This document shows positions 26,544 through 37,031 of a stretch of 64,000 nt of DNA, piece by piece. The notes under the pieces are model-generated. The model was not told where the DNA came from, searched no databases, and saw nothing but the letters and a program-made list of their open reading frames with translations. The stretch lies in contig NZ_NGJZ01000001.1 of NCBI RefSeq assembly GCF_003987595.1, forward strand, positions 372,001 to 436,000, in the 5' to 3' direction. The position numbers and the translations under genes are program-made. How positions within the stretch are numbered: the stretch's first letter is position 1; every line of letters starts with the position of its first letter. This DNA is from Vagococcus entomophilus (GTDB lineage: Bacteria > Bacillota > Bacilli > Lactobacillales > Vagococcaceae).

Positions 26544-28294
26544 AAAACCTAAAAGTCACAGGGAAAAGAATTTGGAGATACTTAAGGCAACACAAGTTGA
26601 TGTTCTTTTCAGCTCTATTTTTTACAGTGGTAGCCACGGTTTGCAATGCGCTAATTCCACTTGTGACGGGTTTACCCATTACAGAAGTAACAAAGAATAT
26701 TAAGATGCACCAACCAGTTAATTTTGATTACATTTTGAAAATACTTGTTCTAATCCTACTGATAGGGTTTGGCTACTGTGTTGCGCAATTTTTGGCGAAC
26801 TATTTGATGACCAATGTTGTGCAAACCTCAATGCGAAATTTGCGTCGCGATATTGAAGAGAAGATCAACCGATTACCAGTTGCTTATTTTGATCGCCATC
26901 AGCAAGGAGATGTGTTGTCAAGAGTGACCAACGACGTGGACGCTATCAGCAATGCCTTGCAGCAAAGTTTTATTGCCATTTTAAATTCTTTGCTGGGCAT
27001 TGGACTAGCGGTTGGAATGATGTTTTATATCAATGTCAAAATGGCGGTTATTTCGCTGATTATGATTCCACTCTCTTTTTATATTTCTCGTACGATCGTC
27101 AAAATATCGCAGAAATATTTTAAAGAACAGCAAAATTCTCTTGGCGAACTTAATTCGTATGTACAAGAAAATATGACGGGTTTTAGTGTGCTAAAAGCCT
27201 TTGGCCAAGAAAAAGAATCAATGGAAGACTTTAAAAAAATCAGTCATAGGCTGTCTAATTTCGGTTTTAAATCCGCTGTGATCTCCGGACTTATGATGCC
27301 GCTTGTTCAATTGACTGCATATGCAACCTATATTGGAATGTCTGTTTTAGGTTCATTCTTTATTTTGCAAGGTGTCTTATCTGTTGGAAACTTACAGGCC
27401 TTTATCCAATATATTTGGCAAATCAGTCAACCAATGGGCCAAATCACCCAGTTATCTGCTGTTTTACAAAGTGCTTTTGCCGCTACATCTCGTGTATTTG
27501 AGTTTTTAGATGAGCCAGAAGAAACAGAAATGAAGACACTTGTTCAACTGCCTGATAAAATAGAGGGCAAAGTAAGTTTTGAGAATGTGTCCTTTGCGTA
27601 TTCGCAAGACAAACCGCTTATCCAAAATTTGAATTTTGAGGTTCAGCCAGGTCAAACCGTAGCAATTGTGGGACCAACTGGTGCTGGAAAAACGACCCTC
27701 ATTAATTTACTCATGCGCTTTTATGATGTCAGCCAAGGTGCCATCAAGGTGGATAACATTGCAACAACCTCCATCAGTAAAGCGGATGTCCGGTCTTTAT
27801 TTGGCATGGTTTTACAAGATGCTTGGGTTTACAATGATACGATTACTGAAAATATTCGTTTTGGCCGTCTAGATGCGACCACACAAGAAGTCATGGCCGT
27901 GGCGCGTCATGCGAGCCTAGATCATTTTATTCGTCATCTGCCTGGTGGGTATGAAATGGTGATCAACGAAGAGGCTTCTAATCTTTCGCTTGGACAAAAA
28001 CAGTTGCTTACTATTGCCAGAGCAATGATTGCGGATCCTAAAATTTTGATTTTAGATGAAGCAACAAGTTCAGTGGATACACGTCTAGAAGCTTTAATCC
28101 AAGAAGCAATGAACAAGATGATGCAAGGGCGAACAAGTTTTGTGATTGCACACCGCTTGTCTACGATTCGTGAGGCAGATTTAATTTTAGTCATGGAAAA
28201 TGGAAAAATTATTGAACAAGGAACGCATGAATCATTGCTAAAACAAAAAGGGTTTTACGAAACTCTATATAAGAGTCAATTCCAAGAAGAATAG
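26540..28294 (+). CDS. ABC exporter subunit with canonical Walker motifs
   Basis: 584 aa partner of the preceding gene. Membrane domain to about 325, Walker A GPTGAGKTT, Walker B LILDEATSS with the catalytic Glu, H-loop IAHR. Its signature, however, is LSLGQ rather than LSGGQ. In a heterodimer this signature faces the other subunit's defective Walker B, so one ATP site is active and one is degenerate, as in known asymmetric exporters. The two genes overlap by 4 bases and must be co-translated. Confidence 0.93.
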   Translation: MKNLKVTGKRIWRYLRQHKLMFFSALFFTVVATVCNALIPLVTGLPITEVTKNIKMHQPVNFDYILKILVLILLIGFGYCVAQFLANYLMTNVVQTSMRNLRRDIEEKINRLPVAYFDRHQQGDVLSRVTNDVDAISNALQQSFIAILNSLLGIGLAVGMMFYINVKMAVISLIMIPLSFYISRTIVKISQKYFKEQQNSLGELNSYVQENMTGFSVLKAFGQEKESMEDFKKISHRLSNFGFKSAVISGLMMPLVQLTAYATYIGMSVLGSFFILQGVLSVGNLQAFIQYIWQISQPMGQITQLSAVLQSAFAATSRVFEFLDEPEETEMKTLVQLPDKIEGKVSFENVSFAYSQDKPLIQNLNFEVQPGQTVAIVGPTGAGKTTLINLLMRFYDVSQGAIKVDNIATTSISKADVRSLFGMVLQDAWVYNDTITENIRFGRLDATTQEVMAVARHASLDHFIRHLPGGYEMVINEEASNLSLGQKQLLTIARAMIADPKILILDEATSSVDTRLEALIQEAMNKMMQGRTSFVIAHRLSTIREADLILVMENGKIIEQGTHESLLKQKGFYETLYKSQFQEE

Positions 28295-28300
28295 AGTAAT

Positions 28301-28383
28301 GCTTGTGGCAACAAATGAAAAAGAACTCGAATAGAAGCACATTTGCTATAAAGTACTTTTTCTTTCGATTGTTGATGCCAAGC
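28301..28383 (+). repeat. Long imperfect hairpin after the ABC exporter
   Basis: GCTTG (28301-28305) with CAAGC (28379-28383), then GGCA/TGCC, ACAA/TTGT and GAAAAAG/CTTTTTC pair in register with small bulges. The structure spans about 83 nt before a separate terminator. It could be a 3'-UTR structure or a small RNA. Confidence 0.45.
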
Positions 28384-28386
28384 TAG

Positions 28387-28430
28387 AGAGTGTGTGAAGA
28401 TGGAAATCATCCTCTTCATACACTTTTTTA
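28387..28430 (+). terminator. Terminator of the ABC exporter operon
   Basis: GAGTGTGTGAAGATG pairs imperfectly with CATCCTCTTCATACACT (28407-28424), followed by TTTTTTA. Confidence 0.75.
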
Positions 28431-28459
28431 TTTGATAATAAAAAGAGACAGCATATTAG

Positions 28460-28488
28460 TTGTGAAAAATGGCATCCTACATTACAAT
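28460..28488 (+). promoter_or_regulatory. Promoter of the peptide-binding lipoprotein
   Basis: TTGTGA (28460-28465), 17-base spacer, TACAAT (28483-28488). Confidence 0.65.
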
Positions 28489-28537
28489 AAAAAGCAATTA
28501 TGTGAGTTTTGTTTATTAAAAAAATTGGAGGTATGAA

Positions 28538-30175
28538 ATGAAAAAGATAAGTAAGTTACTTGTGGTTAGTTCTTTGGCACTGATTCTTGTGGCGTGTGGG
28601 GGCACGAATTCAAGCAACAAAAAAACAAGTTCCAATACGAAAGTTGAGCAAAAAATAAATGTCACCTCAAGTGGTTCTCTGACTACTCTTGATAGTGCAT
28701 TGTATGATGATGTGTACAGCTCTGATAATATTGGTCAAGCGATTGAAGGGTTATATCGTTTAGACAAAAATAATGAGCCTGAACTGGGAATTGCTGCTGC
28801 TGAGCCAACTGTTAGTTCAGACAAAACGGTTTATACATTTAAATTGCGTGATGCTAAATGGAGTAATGGAGATCCAGTAGTGGCGGATGACTTTGTTTAT
28901 GCGTTTCAAAATGTAGCGGATCCAAGTTATGGTTCTCAAAATTCAGATAGTATGGATGTCTTTAAAAATGGAGCAGCTTTTTCTTCTGGAAATGCTGATA
29001 AGAGTACATTCGGTGTCAAAGCGTTAGATGATAAAACGCTTGAATTAACCTTAGAACATCCGATTACTTACTTGAAAAAATTATTGACAGGTACTAGATT
29101 CTTGCCTAAAGATGCTAAATTTGCGCAAAAAGTAGGGAAAAAATATGGTACTTCTGCTGACACGATTGTATCCAATGGACCTTTTTTAATCAGTGGCTGG
29201 AATGGAACCAATGATAGTTGGACCTTGACTAAAAACAAAAATTATTGGGATGCTAAGAATGTTAAAATGGAAGAAGTAAAAGTAGATGTTGTAAAAGAAG
29301 TTGCCACAGGCGTAAATCTTTTTGATTCTGGAAAAACGAATTTTACAGTCCTAACAGACGAATATGCGAAACAAAAGCAAGGAAGTGCAGAGTATCACTC
29401 TGTTCCTAAGTCCTTAATCGGTTATTTGAACTTTAACTTTAAACGAGAAACAACAGGTAATGTTCATTTTAGAAAAGCAATTGCCCAAGCAATTGATAAG
29501 AAAAGCTTTGCTCAAAATGTTTTAGCAGATGGTTCAACTGCTTTAAATGGGTTGGTACCGACGAATTTTGCTAAAGATCCAAATAATAAAAATGAATTTC
29601 GTACAGAAAATGGTAATCTTTCGAGCTATAATTTGAAAGAGGCAAAAGCAGAATGGAAAAAAGCAAAAGCAGAACTTGGTAAAGAAAAAGTAACAATTGA
29701 AATCTTATCCGCTGATACTTCTATTGCTAAGAAAACAGTTGAATTTTTACAAGGGGAACTGGAAAAGAATTTGAGCGGACTAAGCATAAATGTTCGTTCT
29801 GTCCCTATTGGTCAAAGGTTGGATTTAAATCGTGCGGGAGATTATGACGTCTTCTTCGGAACATGGACACCAGATTATGCTGATCCAATCAACTTTTTAC
29901 AACCTTATACGACTACTGGTGGATTGAATTTTGGTAAGTATAGTAATACTGCCTATGATGATGCGATTAATCAAGCGATGACGACCTATGCTACCGAGCC
30001 AGAAAAACGCTGGGATACAATGCTAGCAGCTGAGAAAATTATGATTAAAGAAGATGCAGCGGTTGTACCTGTGTATCAAGGTGCAATTGCGTATCTTAAA
30101 ACATCTGATGTAAAGGATATTCAGACCTTTCCATTTGGACGCTCAGTATCGTACAGACTATCTTACGTGAAATGA
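28538..30175 (+). CDS. Oligopeptide ABC transporter substrate-binding lipoprotein (OppA-like)
   Basis: 545 aa. The signal peptide ends in the lipobox ILVAC with lipidated Cys20, then a Ser/Asn/Lys linker. The body is a family 5 solute-binding protein: SGSLTTLDSALYDD, YTFKLRDAKWSNGDPVVADDFVYAF, and GTWTPDYADPINFLQPY are hallmarks. It binds peptides outside the membrane and would deliver them to an Opp permease. No permease or ATPase gene is adjacent, so it is an orphan binding protein. RBS TTGGAGGT. Confidence 0.93.
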   Translation: MKKISKLLVVSSLALILVACGGTNSSNKKTSSNTKVEQKINVTSSGSLTTLDSALYDDVYSSDNIGQAIEGLYRLDKNNEPELGIAAAEPTVSSDKTVYTFKLRDAKWSNGDPVVADDFVYAFQNVADPSYGSQNSDSMDVFKNGAAFSSGNADKSTFGVKALDDKTLELTLEHPITYLKKLLTGTRFLPKDAKFAQKVGKKYGTSADTIVSNGPFLISGWNGTNDSWTLTKNKNYWDAKNVKMEEVKVDVVKEVATGVNLFDSGKTNFTVLTDEYAKQKQGSAEYHSVPKSLIGYLNFNFKRETTGNVHFRKAIAQAIDKKSFAQNVLADGSTALNGLVPTNFAKDPNNKNEFRTENGNLSSYNLKEAKAEWKKAKAELGKEKVTIEILSADTSIAKKTVEFLQGELEKNLSGLSINVRSVPIGQRLDLNRAGDYDVFFGTWTPDYADPINFLQPYTTTGGLNFGKYSNTAYDDAINQAMTTYATEPEKRWDTMLAAEKIMIKEDAAVVPVYQGAIAYLKTSDVKDIQTFPFGRSVSYRLSYVK

Positions 30176-30185
30176 TAGAAAAATA

Positions 30186-30219
30186 AAAAAAAGGAAGGGG
30201 ACTCCCCCTTCCTTTTTTA
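30186..30219. terminator. Bidirectional terminator between oppA-like gene and MATE gene
   Basis: Arms AAAAGGAAGGGG and CCCCTTCCTTTT with an A-run and a T-run on either side; it touches the stop codon of the convergent MATE gene. Confidence 0.92.
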
Positions 30220-31572
30220 TTTTTCCGCCGAGTGAATCGTGGACTTTTCTTTCCAAATACCTGAGCGCCAACGATATAGCATAAGTAAGCTTCGAAGGAT
30301 TTCATCAATGGCATACGCAAGCCAAACACCAACTAATCCCATTTTTAGCCAAACTGCAAGCGTATAGGAAAAGGGTAAGCTGATTGCCCAAAGAACAAGT
30401 AGACTGCAAAATAATGGATATTTTACGTCACCAGAAGCATTTAGTGATCCGACTAATACCATATTTACAGCTCGTGCACATTCAAGGAAAATATCTACTA
30501 GTAAAACGTAATAGGCAATATTTATGACTTCTTCATTGGTTGTGAAGATGCCCATAATTGGATGGATAAAAAGCCAAGTGAAAAAGCAAATAATGGCAGA
30601 GCAGCATATTCCAATTACGACTGTTCTGATACCACGAGTATAAGCATCCTCATATTTTTTTGCCCCAACGTTTCGGCCAATCATAATTTGGTTCCCTTGA
30701 CTAAGTGCTGCTGCAATTAGATACACAAACTGAGTGATCGCGGTCACGTAAGATTTGGCAATGAGGACACTAGAGCCCAAGGACGCAACAATCATTGTGA
30801 CGACAACTTGAGCAGCTTGATAGGAAAGTGATTCCCCTGAAGAGGGAAGTCCAAGCGCTAAGATTTTCTTTAAATAACTAAAAGAAATTCCTTTGAATTT
30901 TAAATTGAAAATAGAATAGTTTAAGTACTTATTCAGCAATGAAAAAGCAATGATTAAGCCAATAGAATTTCCGATAGCGCTCGACCAGGCAAGTCCTGCG
31001 ACACCTAAATGGGGTAATCCAAAAGGTCCATACAAAGCAATGTAGTTACCCATGACTGCAAGAATACTCGCGCACAAAGGAATTAATAAAGCGGGTTGAG
31101 TGAACCCATGGCTTCTTAGTACTGCAATAATAGAAGACGAAAGTGCAGAGATAAACAGGCTCCCTCCAAAAATGCGTAGATAACTTTTACCAATCATGAC
31201 CAATTGTCCGTCCAAATTCATAAACGATAATAACTGCCCTGGAAATAGTAAGAAAATACTGCTAACGATAAGACCAATAAATAATGCGCCGTATAAAGAG
31301 GTGGTAATAACCGTGTTTATCTCCTCTCTTCTTTTTGCGCCAATCAGCTGAGCAATAATAATTTGAGAGCCGACTGTAATGAAACCGTAGATAAAAACAC
31401 TTAAATTAAGCAGCTGATTTGCGGCTCCAACAGAGGCAACGGCAAGTTCAGAGTAATGCGAAATCATCCAAACATTAATATTCCCAATGACCACTCTAAG
31501 AAACAATTCCACAAAAATCGGCCAACTTAAAAATAGTAATTCTTTATCTGAAATATTGAGACCTTTTTTCAA
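30217..31572 (-). CDS. MATE family multidrug/cation exporter
   Basis: 451 aa with about 12 membrane helices in two halves. The N-terminal SWPIFVELFLRVVIGNINVWMISHYS and the second-half GLPSSGESLSYQAAQ with QGNQIMIGRNVGAKK are MATE features. It exports drugs or metabolites in exchange for Na or H. It starts with TTG behind GGAGG at good spacing. The substrate is unknown. Confidence 0.92.
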   Translation of the reverse strand: MKKGLNISDKELLFLSWPIFVELFLRVVIGNINVWMISHYSELAVASVGAANQLLNLSVFIYGFITVGSQIIIAQLIGAKRREEINTVITTSLYGALFIGLIVSSIFLLFPGQLLSFMNLDGQLVMIGKSYLRIFGGSLFISALSSSIIAVLRSHGFTQPALLIPLCASILAVMGNYIALYGPFGLPHLGVAGLAWSSAIGNSIGLIIAFSLLNKYLNYSIFNLKFKGISFSYLKKILALGLPSSGESLSYQAAQVVVTMIVASLGSSVLIAKSYVTAITQFVYLIAAALSQGNQIMIGRNVGAKKYEDAYTRGIRTVVIGICCSAIICFFTWLFIHPIMGIFTTNEEVINIAYYVLLVDIFLECARAVNMVLVGSLNASGDVKYPLFCSLLVLWAISLPFSYTLAVWLKMGLVGVWLAYAIDEILRSLLMLYRWRSGIWKEKSTIHSAEK

Positions 31573-31723
31573 TTTTTAGAACCTCCTTTATGATTGATTC
31601 TTGCTTATTTTAAGCGACAACAAGTAAAAGTCAAGCATAAAATTGGCCATTCTGGTATTTTTTTTTAAATTCTAATAAAAAAGAGAATACAAGTAAAAAA
31701 GAAAAAGTAAACAAGCAAAACGG

Positions 31724-31752
31724 TAGACAAAAATCATTACAAACGGTAAAGT
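31724..31752 (+). promoter_or_regulatory. Promoter of trxB
   Basis: TAGACA (31724-31729), 17-base spacer, TAAAGT (31747-31752). Confidence 0.5.
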
Positions 31753-31754
31753 AA

Positions 31755-32702
<948 letters not shown>

Positions 32703-32710
32703 TTCAATAG

Positions 32711-32752
32711 AAAGTAAGACAAATCATATAACGTTTTGTTTTACTTTTTTTT
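32711..32752 (+). terminator. Terminator of trxB
   Basis: AAAGTAAGACAAA pairs with TTTTGTTTTACTTT (one G-U pair), followed by T. Confidence 0.8.
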
Positions 32753-32792
32753 ATCAGTCAACAATAAAAAACGGGTGTTAGGAGAAAAGAAT

Positions 32793-33290
32793 ATGAAATA
32801 CTATATCAAGCAAAAAGTATTTAGTGTGCGAGAAAAAATGACGGTAAAAAACGAGCAAGGTGAGGATGTTTTTGCGGTTGAGGGAAGTTTTTTACGGATT
32901 CCGAAAAAATTTAAGCTAGTTCATATTCGTACAGGAAATGTTGTTTCAGAAATCTATCATAAACCTTTTAGTTGGTTTGGAAAATATGAGATACAGGATG
33001 CAAAAAATCATCGATGCACGCTTGTAGGCAGATTCTCTTTATTTAGGAAAAAGCTTGAAATAGCTGGATTAAACTGGAGCATTGTTGGAGACTTGATGGA
33101 TCATCGCTACGATATTACCAGCCCGCAAGGTGTAATTATGTCCTTAAATAAAAAGTGGTTTTCTTGGGGGGATAGTTATGAACTCTCTATATCAAACGAA
33201 GAGGATGTTTTGCTTGCTATCAGTGTGGCCATTGCGATTGATTATGAACTAGAAAAAAGAAGAAGCAGAAATTCAAGTTCTAGTAATTGA
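32793..33290 (+). CDS. LURP-one-related (tubby-like fold) protein
   Basis: 165 aa from the ATG at 32793 with TTAGGAGA upstream. The pattern MKYYIKQKVFSVREKMTVKN, then VFAVEGSFL, LVHIRTGNVVSEIYHK and IVGDLMDHRYDI is that of LOR/YxjI proteins, a single beta-barrel wrapped around a helix. The molecular role is unknown in bacteria. Transcribed alone after trxB, past that gene's terminator. Confidence 0.82.
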   Translation: MKYYIKQKVFSVREKMTVKNEQGEDVFAVEGSFLRIPKKFKLVHIRTGNVVSEIYHKPFSWFGKYEIQDAKNHRCTLVGRFSLFRKKLEIAGLNWSIVGDLMDHRYDITSPQGVIMSLNKKWFSWGDSYELSISNEEDVLLAISVAIAIDYELEKRRSRNSSSSN

Positions 33291-33364
33291 TATAAATCTT
33301 AAAAATAAAAATTTAATTAAAAAAATGGGTAGACACATTTCTTCTTTGCGCTATTTTTCATTAG

Positions 33365-33373
33365 TGGTATAAT
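33365..33373 (+). promoter_or_regulatory. Extended -10 promoter of the phosphoglucomutase gene
   Basis: TGGTATAAT, a perfect extended -10, with a weak -35 (TTTGCG near 33345). Confidence 0.6.
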
Positions 33374-33409
33374 TGAAAGCGGATAAACGAATTAGAAAGA
33401 GGTGGTATC

Positions 33410-35131
33410 ATGACTTGGGAACAAGTATATGATCAATGGAAATCCTACAAAAAATTAGATGGGAATTTAGCACAAAATCTAAAAGAAATAGAAAAAAATC
33501 CTGAAGAATTAAAAGATGCTTTTTATGCACCGCTTGAGTTTGGAACAGCAGGTATGCGTGGTATTCTTGGAGCGGGAATCAACCGTATGAATATTTATAC
33601 GGTTCGTCAAGCAACAGAAGGACTTGCTACCTTTATTGATTCACAGGGGGCTAAGGCACAGCGTAGAGGTGTTGCGATTGCTTATGACTCGAGACATCAA
33701 TCACCAGAATTTGCGATGGAAGCGGCTAAAACATTAGCTTATCATAATATTACGTCTTATGTTTTTGAAAGTCTACGTCCAACACCAGAGCTTTCTTTTG
33801 CTGTAAGAGATTTGAATTGTTTTGCAGGAATTATGATTACAGCAAGCCATAATCCAGCAAAATACAACGGCTACAAAGTATACGGAGAAGATGGAGGCCA
33901 AATGCCACCTCAAGATGCAGATGCATTGACTTCGTACGTTCGCCAAGTAGAAAATCCGCTTATTGTGCCAGTTCTTTCTGAGGAAGAAGTAGAAAAAAGC
34001 GGGCTAATCAATATTATTGGCGCAGATGTAGATCATCGTTATCTAGAACAGATCAAATCTGTTACAGTGGACGAAGAATTGATTCAACGTTCTGGTAAAG
34101 ACTTAAAATTAATTTATACTCCCCTGCATGGCACTGGAAAGATGTTAGGTGAAAAAGCATTGCGCCAAGCAGGATTCGAACAATTTAGTATTGTGCCAGA
34201 ACAAGCTGTTGCTGATCCTGATTTTAGTACCGTTGCTTCCCCAAATCCAGAAGAACATTCGGCATTTGAATATGCAATCCGATTAGGCGAAAAAGAGAAT
34301 GCAGATTTACTTGTTGCAACCGATCCTGATGCGGATAGACTTGGAGCAGCTGTTCGCTTGCCGGATGGAAACTATCAAGTTTTAACAGGAAATCAACTTG
34401 GGGCGATTCTAGTGGAGTACTTACTTCAGGCACATCAAGTTCGCGGTACGTTGCCTGATAATGCGGTAGTTTTAAAATCTATTGTATCAAGTGAACTTCC
34501 AACGAAGATTGCAGAGAGTTTCAATGTGAAGATGATCAATGTTTTAACCGGTTTTAAATTTATTGCCGAAAAAATTGAGCAATATGAAGAAGACAAAACG
34601 CATACGTTCCTGTTTGGTTTTGAAGAAAGCTATGGGTATTTGGTAAAATCGTTCGTTCGCGATAAAGATGCAATCCAAGCGTTGCTATTACTTGCTGAGG
34701 TAGCGACTTATTATAAAGAAAAAAATCAAACATTATATGATGCGCTGCAAACTATTTTCAAAAAATATGGTTTCTATAAAGAAAAAACAATTTCGATTAC
34801 AATGAGTGGTTTAGAAGGTGCGGACAAAATTAAAAAATTGATGAATGGTTTACGCGAAAGCGCACCAACCCAGTTTGGAAATGAGTCAGTGCTTTTCATC
34901 GAAGACTATCAAAAGCAACAAAAAACCAATCGTTCAGGTGAACAAACCTCAACAGGCCTACCGCAATCAAATGTATTGAAATATACTTTAACAGATGGGA
35001 GCTGGATTGCTGTTCGTCCTTCTGGCACAGAACCTAAAATCAAATTCTATCTTGCTGCTACTGCGGATTCACATGAAGCAGTTGAGCAAAAAGTTCAAGA
35101 GTTTGAAAAGTCTGTTCGAAAATTTTTATAA
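33410..35131 (+). CDS. pgcA: Phosphoglucomutase (alpha-D-phosphohexomutase family)
   Basis: 573 aa. It interconverts glucose-6-phosphate and glucose-1-phosphate, supplying UDP-glucose for teichoic acids and glycolipids. The phosphorylated Ser146 is in GIMITASHNPAKYNG, the metal loop is ATDPDADRLG, the sugar-binding loop is FGFEESYGY, and the phosphate-binding loop VRPSGTEPKIKFYL is near the end. Length and motifs match Bacillus PgcA. RBS AGAGGTGG. Confidence 0.95.
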   Translation: MTWEQVYDQWKSYKKLDGNLAQNLKEIEKNPEELKDAFYAPLEFGTAGMRGILGAGINRMNIYTVRQATEGLATFIDSQGAKAQRRGVAIAYDSRHQSPEFAMEAAKTLAYHNITSYVFESLRPTPELSFAVRDLNCFAGIMITASHNPAKYNGYKVYGEDGGQMPPQDADALTSYVRQVENPLIVPVLSEEEVEKSGLINIIGADVDHRYLEQIKSVTVDEELIQRSGKDLKLIYTPLHGTGKMLGEKALRQAGFEQFSIVPEQAVADPDFSTVASPNPEEHSAFEYAIRLGEKENADLLVATDPDADRLGAAVRLPDGNYQVLTGNQLGAILVEYLLQAHQVRGTLPDNAVVLKSIVSSELPTKIAESFNVKMINVLTGFKFIAEKIEQYEEDKTHTFLFGFEESYGYLVKSFVRDKDAIQALLLLAEVATYYKEKNQTLYDALQTIFKKYGFYKEKTISITMSGLEGADKIKKLMNGLRESAPTQFGNESVLFIEDYQKQQKTNRSGEQTSTGLPQSNVLKYTLTDGSWIAVRPSGTEPKIKFYLAATADSHEAVEQKVQEFEKSVRKFL

Positions 35132-35135
35132 AAAG

Positions 35136-35170
35136 GAAAAAATGAGCTCTTTTAAGCTCATTTTTTTTGT
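35136..35170 (+). terminator. Terminator of pgcA
   Basis: Stem AAAAAATGAGCT/AGCTCATTTTTT followed by more T. Confidence 0.93.
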
Positions 35171-35301
35171 TTCATTTTGCATGCCAAAGTTTATAATTTG
35201 TTAAAAAGAAATAATTACGATTTATAGATGATTTTTATGGACTTTTCTCCCAAAAAATATTAGCATAAAAAAGAAAGTCTATGAGAAAGAGGCGACAATT
35301 T

Positions 35302-35601
35302 GTGAAAATAAAAAAAAATGACGAGCTAATCAACCAAACCAGTCAACTGTTTAAAGTGTTAGGAGATCCAACCCGTCTGCAAATCCTTCTTTTACTAAGT
35401 GAAGAGGAAACAAATGTGGGGAATATTGCAAAGCAATTGGGAATGGAGCAATCAGCCGTATCTCATCAATTAAAACTTCTTCGTTTAAATCATGTGATTA
35501 AGTCTCGAAAAGACGGGAAGTCAGTTCACTATTCGCTAGATGACCAACACGTGCTCGATATATTAAGTCAAACCATTCAACACATTTCTCATTCAAAATA
35601 A
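35302..35601 (+). CDS. ArsR/SmtB-family zinc-type metal sensor (CzrA-like)
   Basis: 99 aa from a GTG at 35302 with AGAGGCGAC in front; an ATG 7 codons earlier has a poorer RBS. It has a winged helix (FKVLGDPTRLQILLLLSEEE, MEQSAVSHQLKLLR). The last helix carries D-Q-H-(10)-H-I-S-H, which is exactly the D-x-H-x10-H-x2-H alpha-5 site of Zn/Co sensors of the CzrA/SmtB type. It should repress a zinc efflux gene, but none is adjacent, so it acts in trans or on itself. Confidence 0.88.
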   Translation: MKIKKNDELINQTSQLFKVLGDPTRLQILLLLSEEETNVGNIAKQLGMEQSAVSHQLKLLRLNHVIKSRKDGKSVHYSLDDQHVLDILSQTIQHISHSK

Positions 35602-35727
35602 AGAATGACTTTTCTCTTGTCAAATTAGAAAAAACTAGTTTTTTTGGTATTCCTTTTGTATACTAGAGATAATATAAAAAAATTAAAAAAAGATGAAAAA
35701 ATTAGATTTCTATGAAGGAGGAAGGAA

Positions 35728-37014
35728 ATGGACAAACAATTAAAAATTGCACTATTGGGACTTGGGACAGTTGGTTCAGGTGTGCCATTAATTTTGAAAG
35801 AACACAAAGAGAAAATCTCACAAGTGACTGGAATGGAAATCTTGGTAGAGAAAGCACTTGTCAGAAATAAAGCGGCAAAAGCTGAGATAGCCAAAGAATA
35901 CGGGATTGAGTTGGTTACAGATTTTAAAGAAATTTTAGAAGATCAAGATATTCAAGTAGTCGTAGAGTTGCTCGGAAAAATTGAACCTGCAAAAACCTAC
36001 ATCGTGCAAGCTTTAGAAAGTGGAAAGCATGTCGTAACGGCAAACAAGGATTTACTGGCACAACACGGTAGCGAGCTTGTTGCTGTTGCTAGAAAAAATC
36101 ATTGTGATTTGTATTATGAGGCGAGCGTTGCGGGTGGAATTCCTATTCTAAGAACGATTGCCAATAGCTTGGCAGCTGATAACATCCACAAAGTTTTAGG
36201 CATTGTCAATGGGACAACAAATTATATGCTAACAAAGATGGTTTCAGAAAAATTAACTTATGAAACAGCACTTGAGCAAGCACAACAGCTAGGATTTGCT
36301 GAATCCGATCCGACCAATGATGTCGACGGAATTGATGCCGCATACAAAATGGTCATCTTGACACAGTTTGCTTTTGGGATGACGCTTCATCTATCAGATA
36401 TTGAAACCAAAGGAATTCGAGGTCTTGCACTAGAAGATATCGAAATGGCTCATCAGCTAGGCTATACGATTAAATTGATTGGCTCTTCTTCTATGTTGGA
36501 AGAAAGCGTAACAGCGGAAGTAGGCCCTGTCTTGGTTCCAAGTAATCATCCATTAGCTTCCGTTCAAAATGAAATGAATGCGGTCTTTGTAGACAGTGCG
36601 GGTGTTGGAGAATCTATGTATTACGGTGCAGGAGCTGGGGCCAAGCCAACTGCTACTAGTGTGGTGAGCGATTTGATCACAACTGCAAAAAATTTGCGTC
36701 TTGGAATTAGTGGACATCAGTTTAATTCTTACAAAAATGAAACGAAGATTGCATCAGATCAAGAAATTATTTCTAAGTACTATTTTTCAATTGAAGTTCC
36801 AGACAAGGTTGGACAATTCTTGAAACTAACTCAAATTGTGACAAATGAGGGGATTAGCTTTGACCAACTGATCCAACAACAGTCAGATGGCGAGCGGGCA
36901 CGTATCGTGATTATTACGCACAAAATGACAAAAGCACAAATGAAGCAGGTAAAACAAGCAATTGGACAAATACCAGAGTTTGAATTGCTTGCAAATTATA
37001 AAGTACTAGATTAA
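35728..37014 (+). CDS. hom: Homoserine dehydrogenase
   Basis: 428 aa. It reduces aspartate semialdehyde to homoserine. NAD(P) motif LGLGTVGSGV; the active-site region VNGTTNYMLTKM with DPTNDVDGIDAAYK; a C-terminal ACT domain (about 350-428) for feedback by threonine. RBS GAAGGAGG. It is followed after 17 bases by thrB; thrC is not in the cluster. Confidence 0.97.
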   Translation: MDKQLKIALLGLGTVGSGVPLILKEHKEKISQVTGMEILVEKALVRNKAAKAEIAKEYGIELVTDFKEILEDQDIQVVVELLGKIEPAKTYIVQALESGKHVVTANKDLLAQHGSELVAVARKNHCDLYYEASVAGGIPILRTIANSLAADNIHKVLGIVNGTTNYMLTKMVSEKLTYETALEQAQQLGFAESDPTNDVDGIDAAYKMVILTQFAFGMTLHLSDIETKGIRGLALEDIEMAHQLGYTIKLIGSSSMLEESVTAEVGPVLVPSNHPLASVQNEMNAVFVDSAGVGESMYYGAGAGAKPTATSVVSDLITTAKNLRLGISGHQFNSYKNETKIASDQEIISKYYFSIEVPDKVGQFLKLTQIVTNEGISFDQLIQQQSDGERARIVIITHKMTKAQMKQVKQAIGQIPEFELLANYKVLD

Positions 37015-37031
37015 TAAATGGAGTGAACGTA

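Noticed and set aside
35630-35645. Palindrome AAAAAACTAGTTTTTT as a terminator after the CzrA-like gene
   Set aside because: There is no room for a loop and the stem is nearly all A-T, so it would not fold stably; an operator is possible but unsupported.
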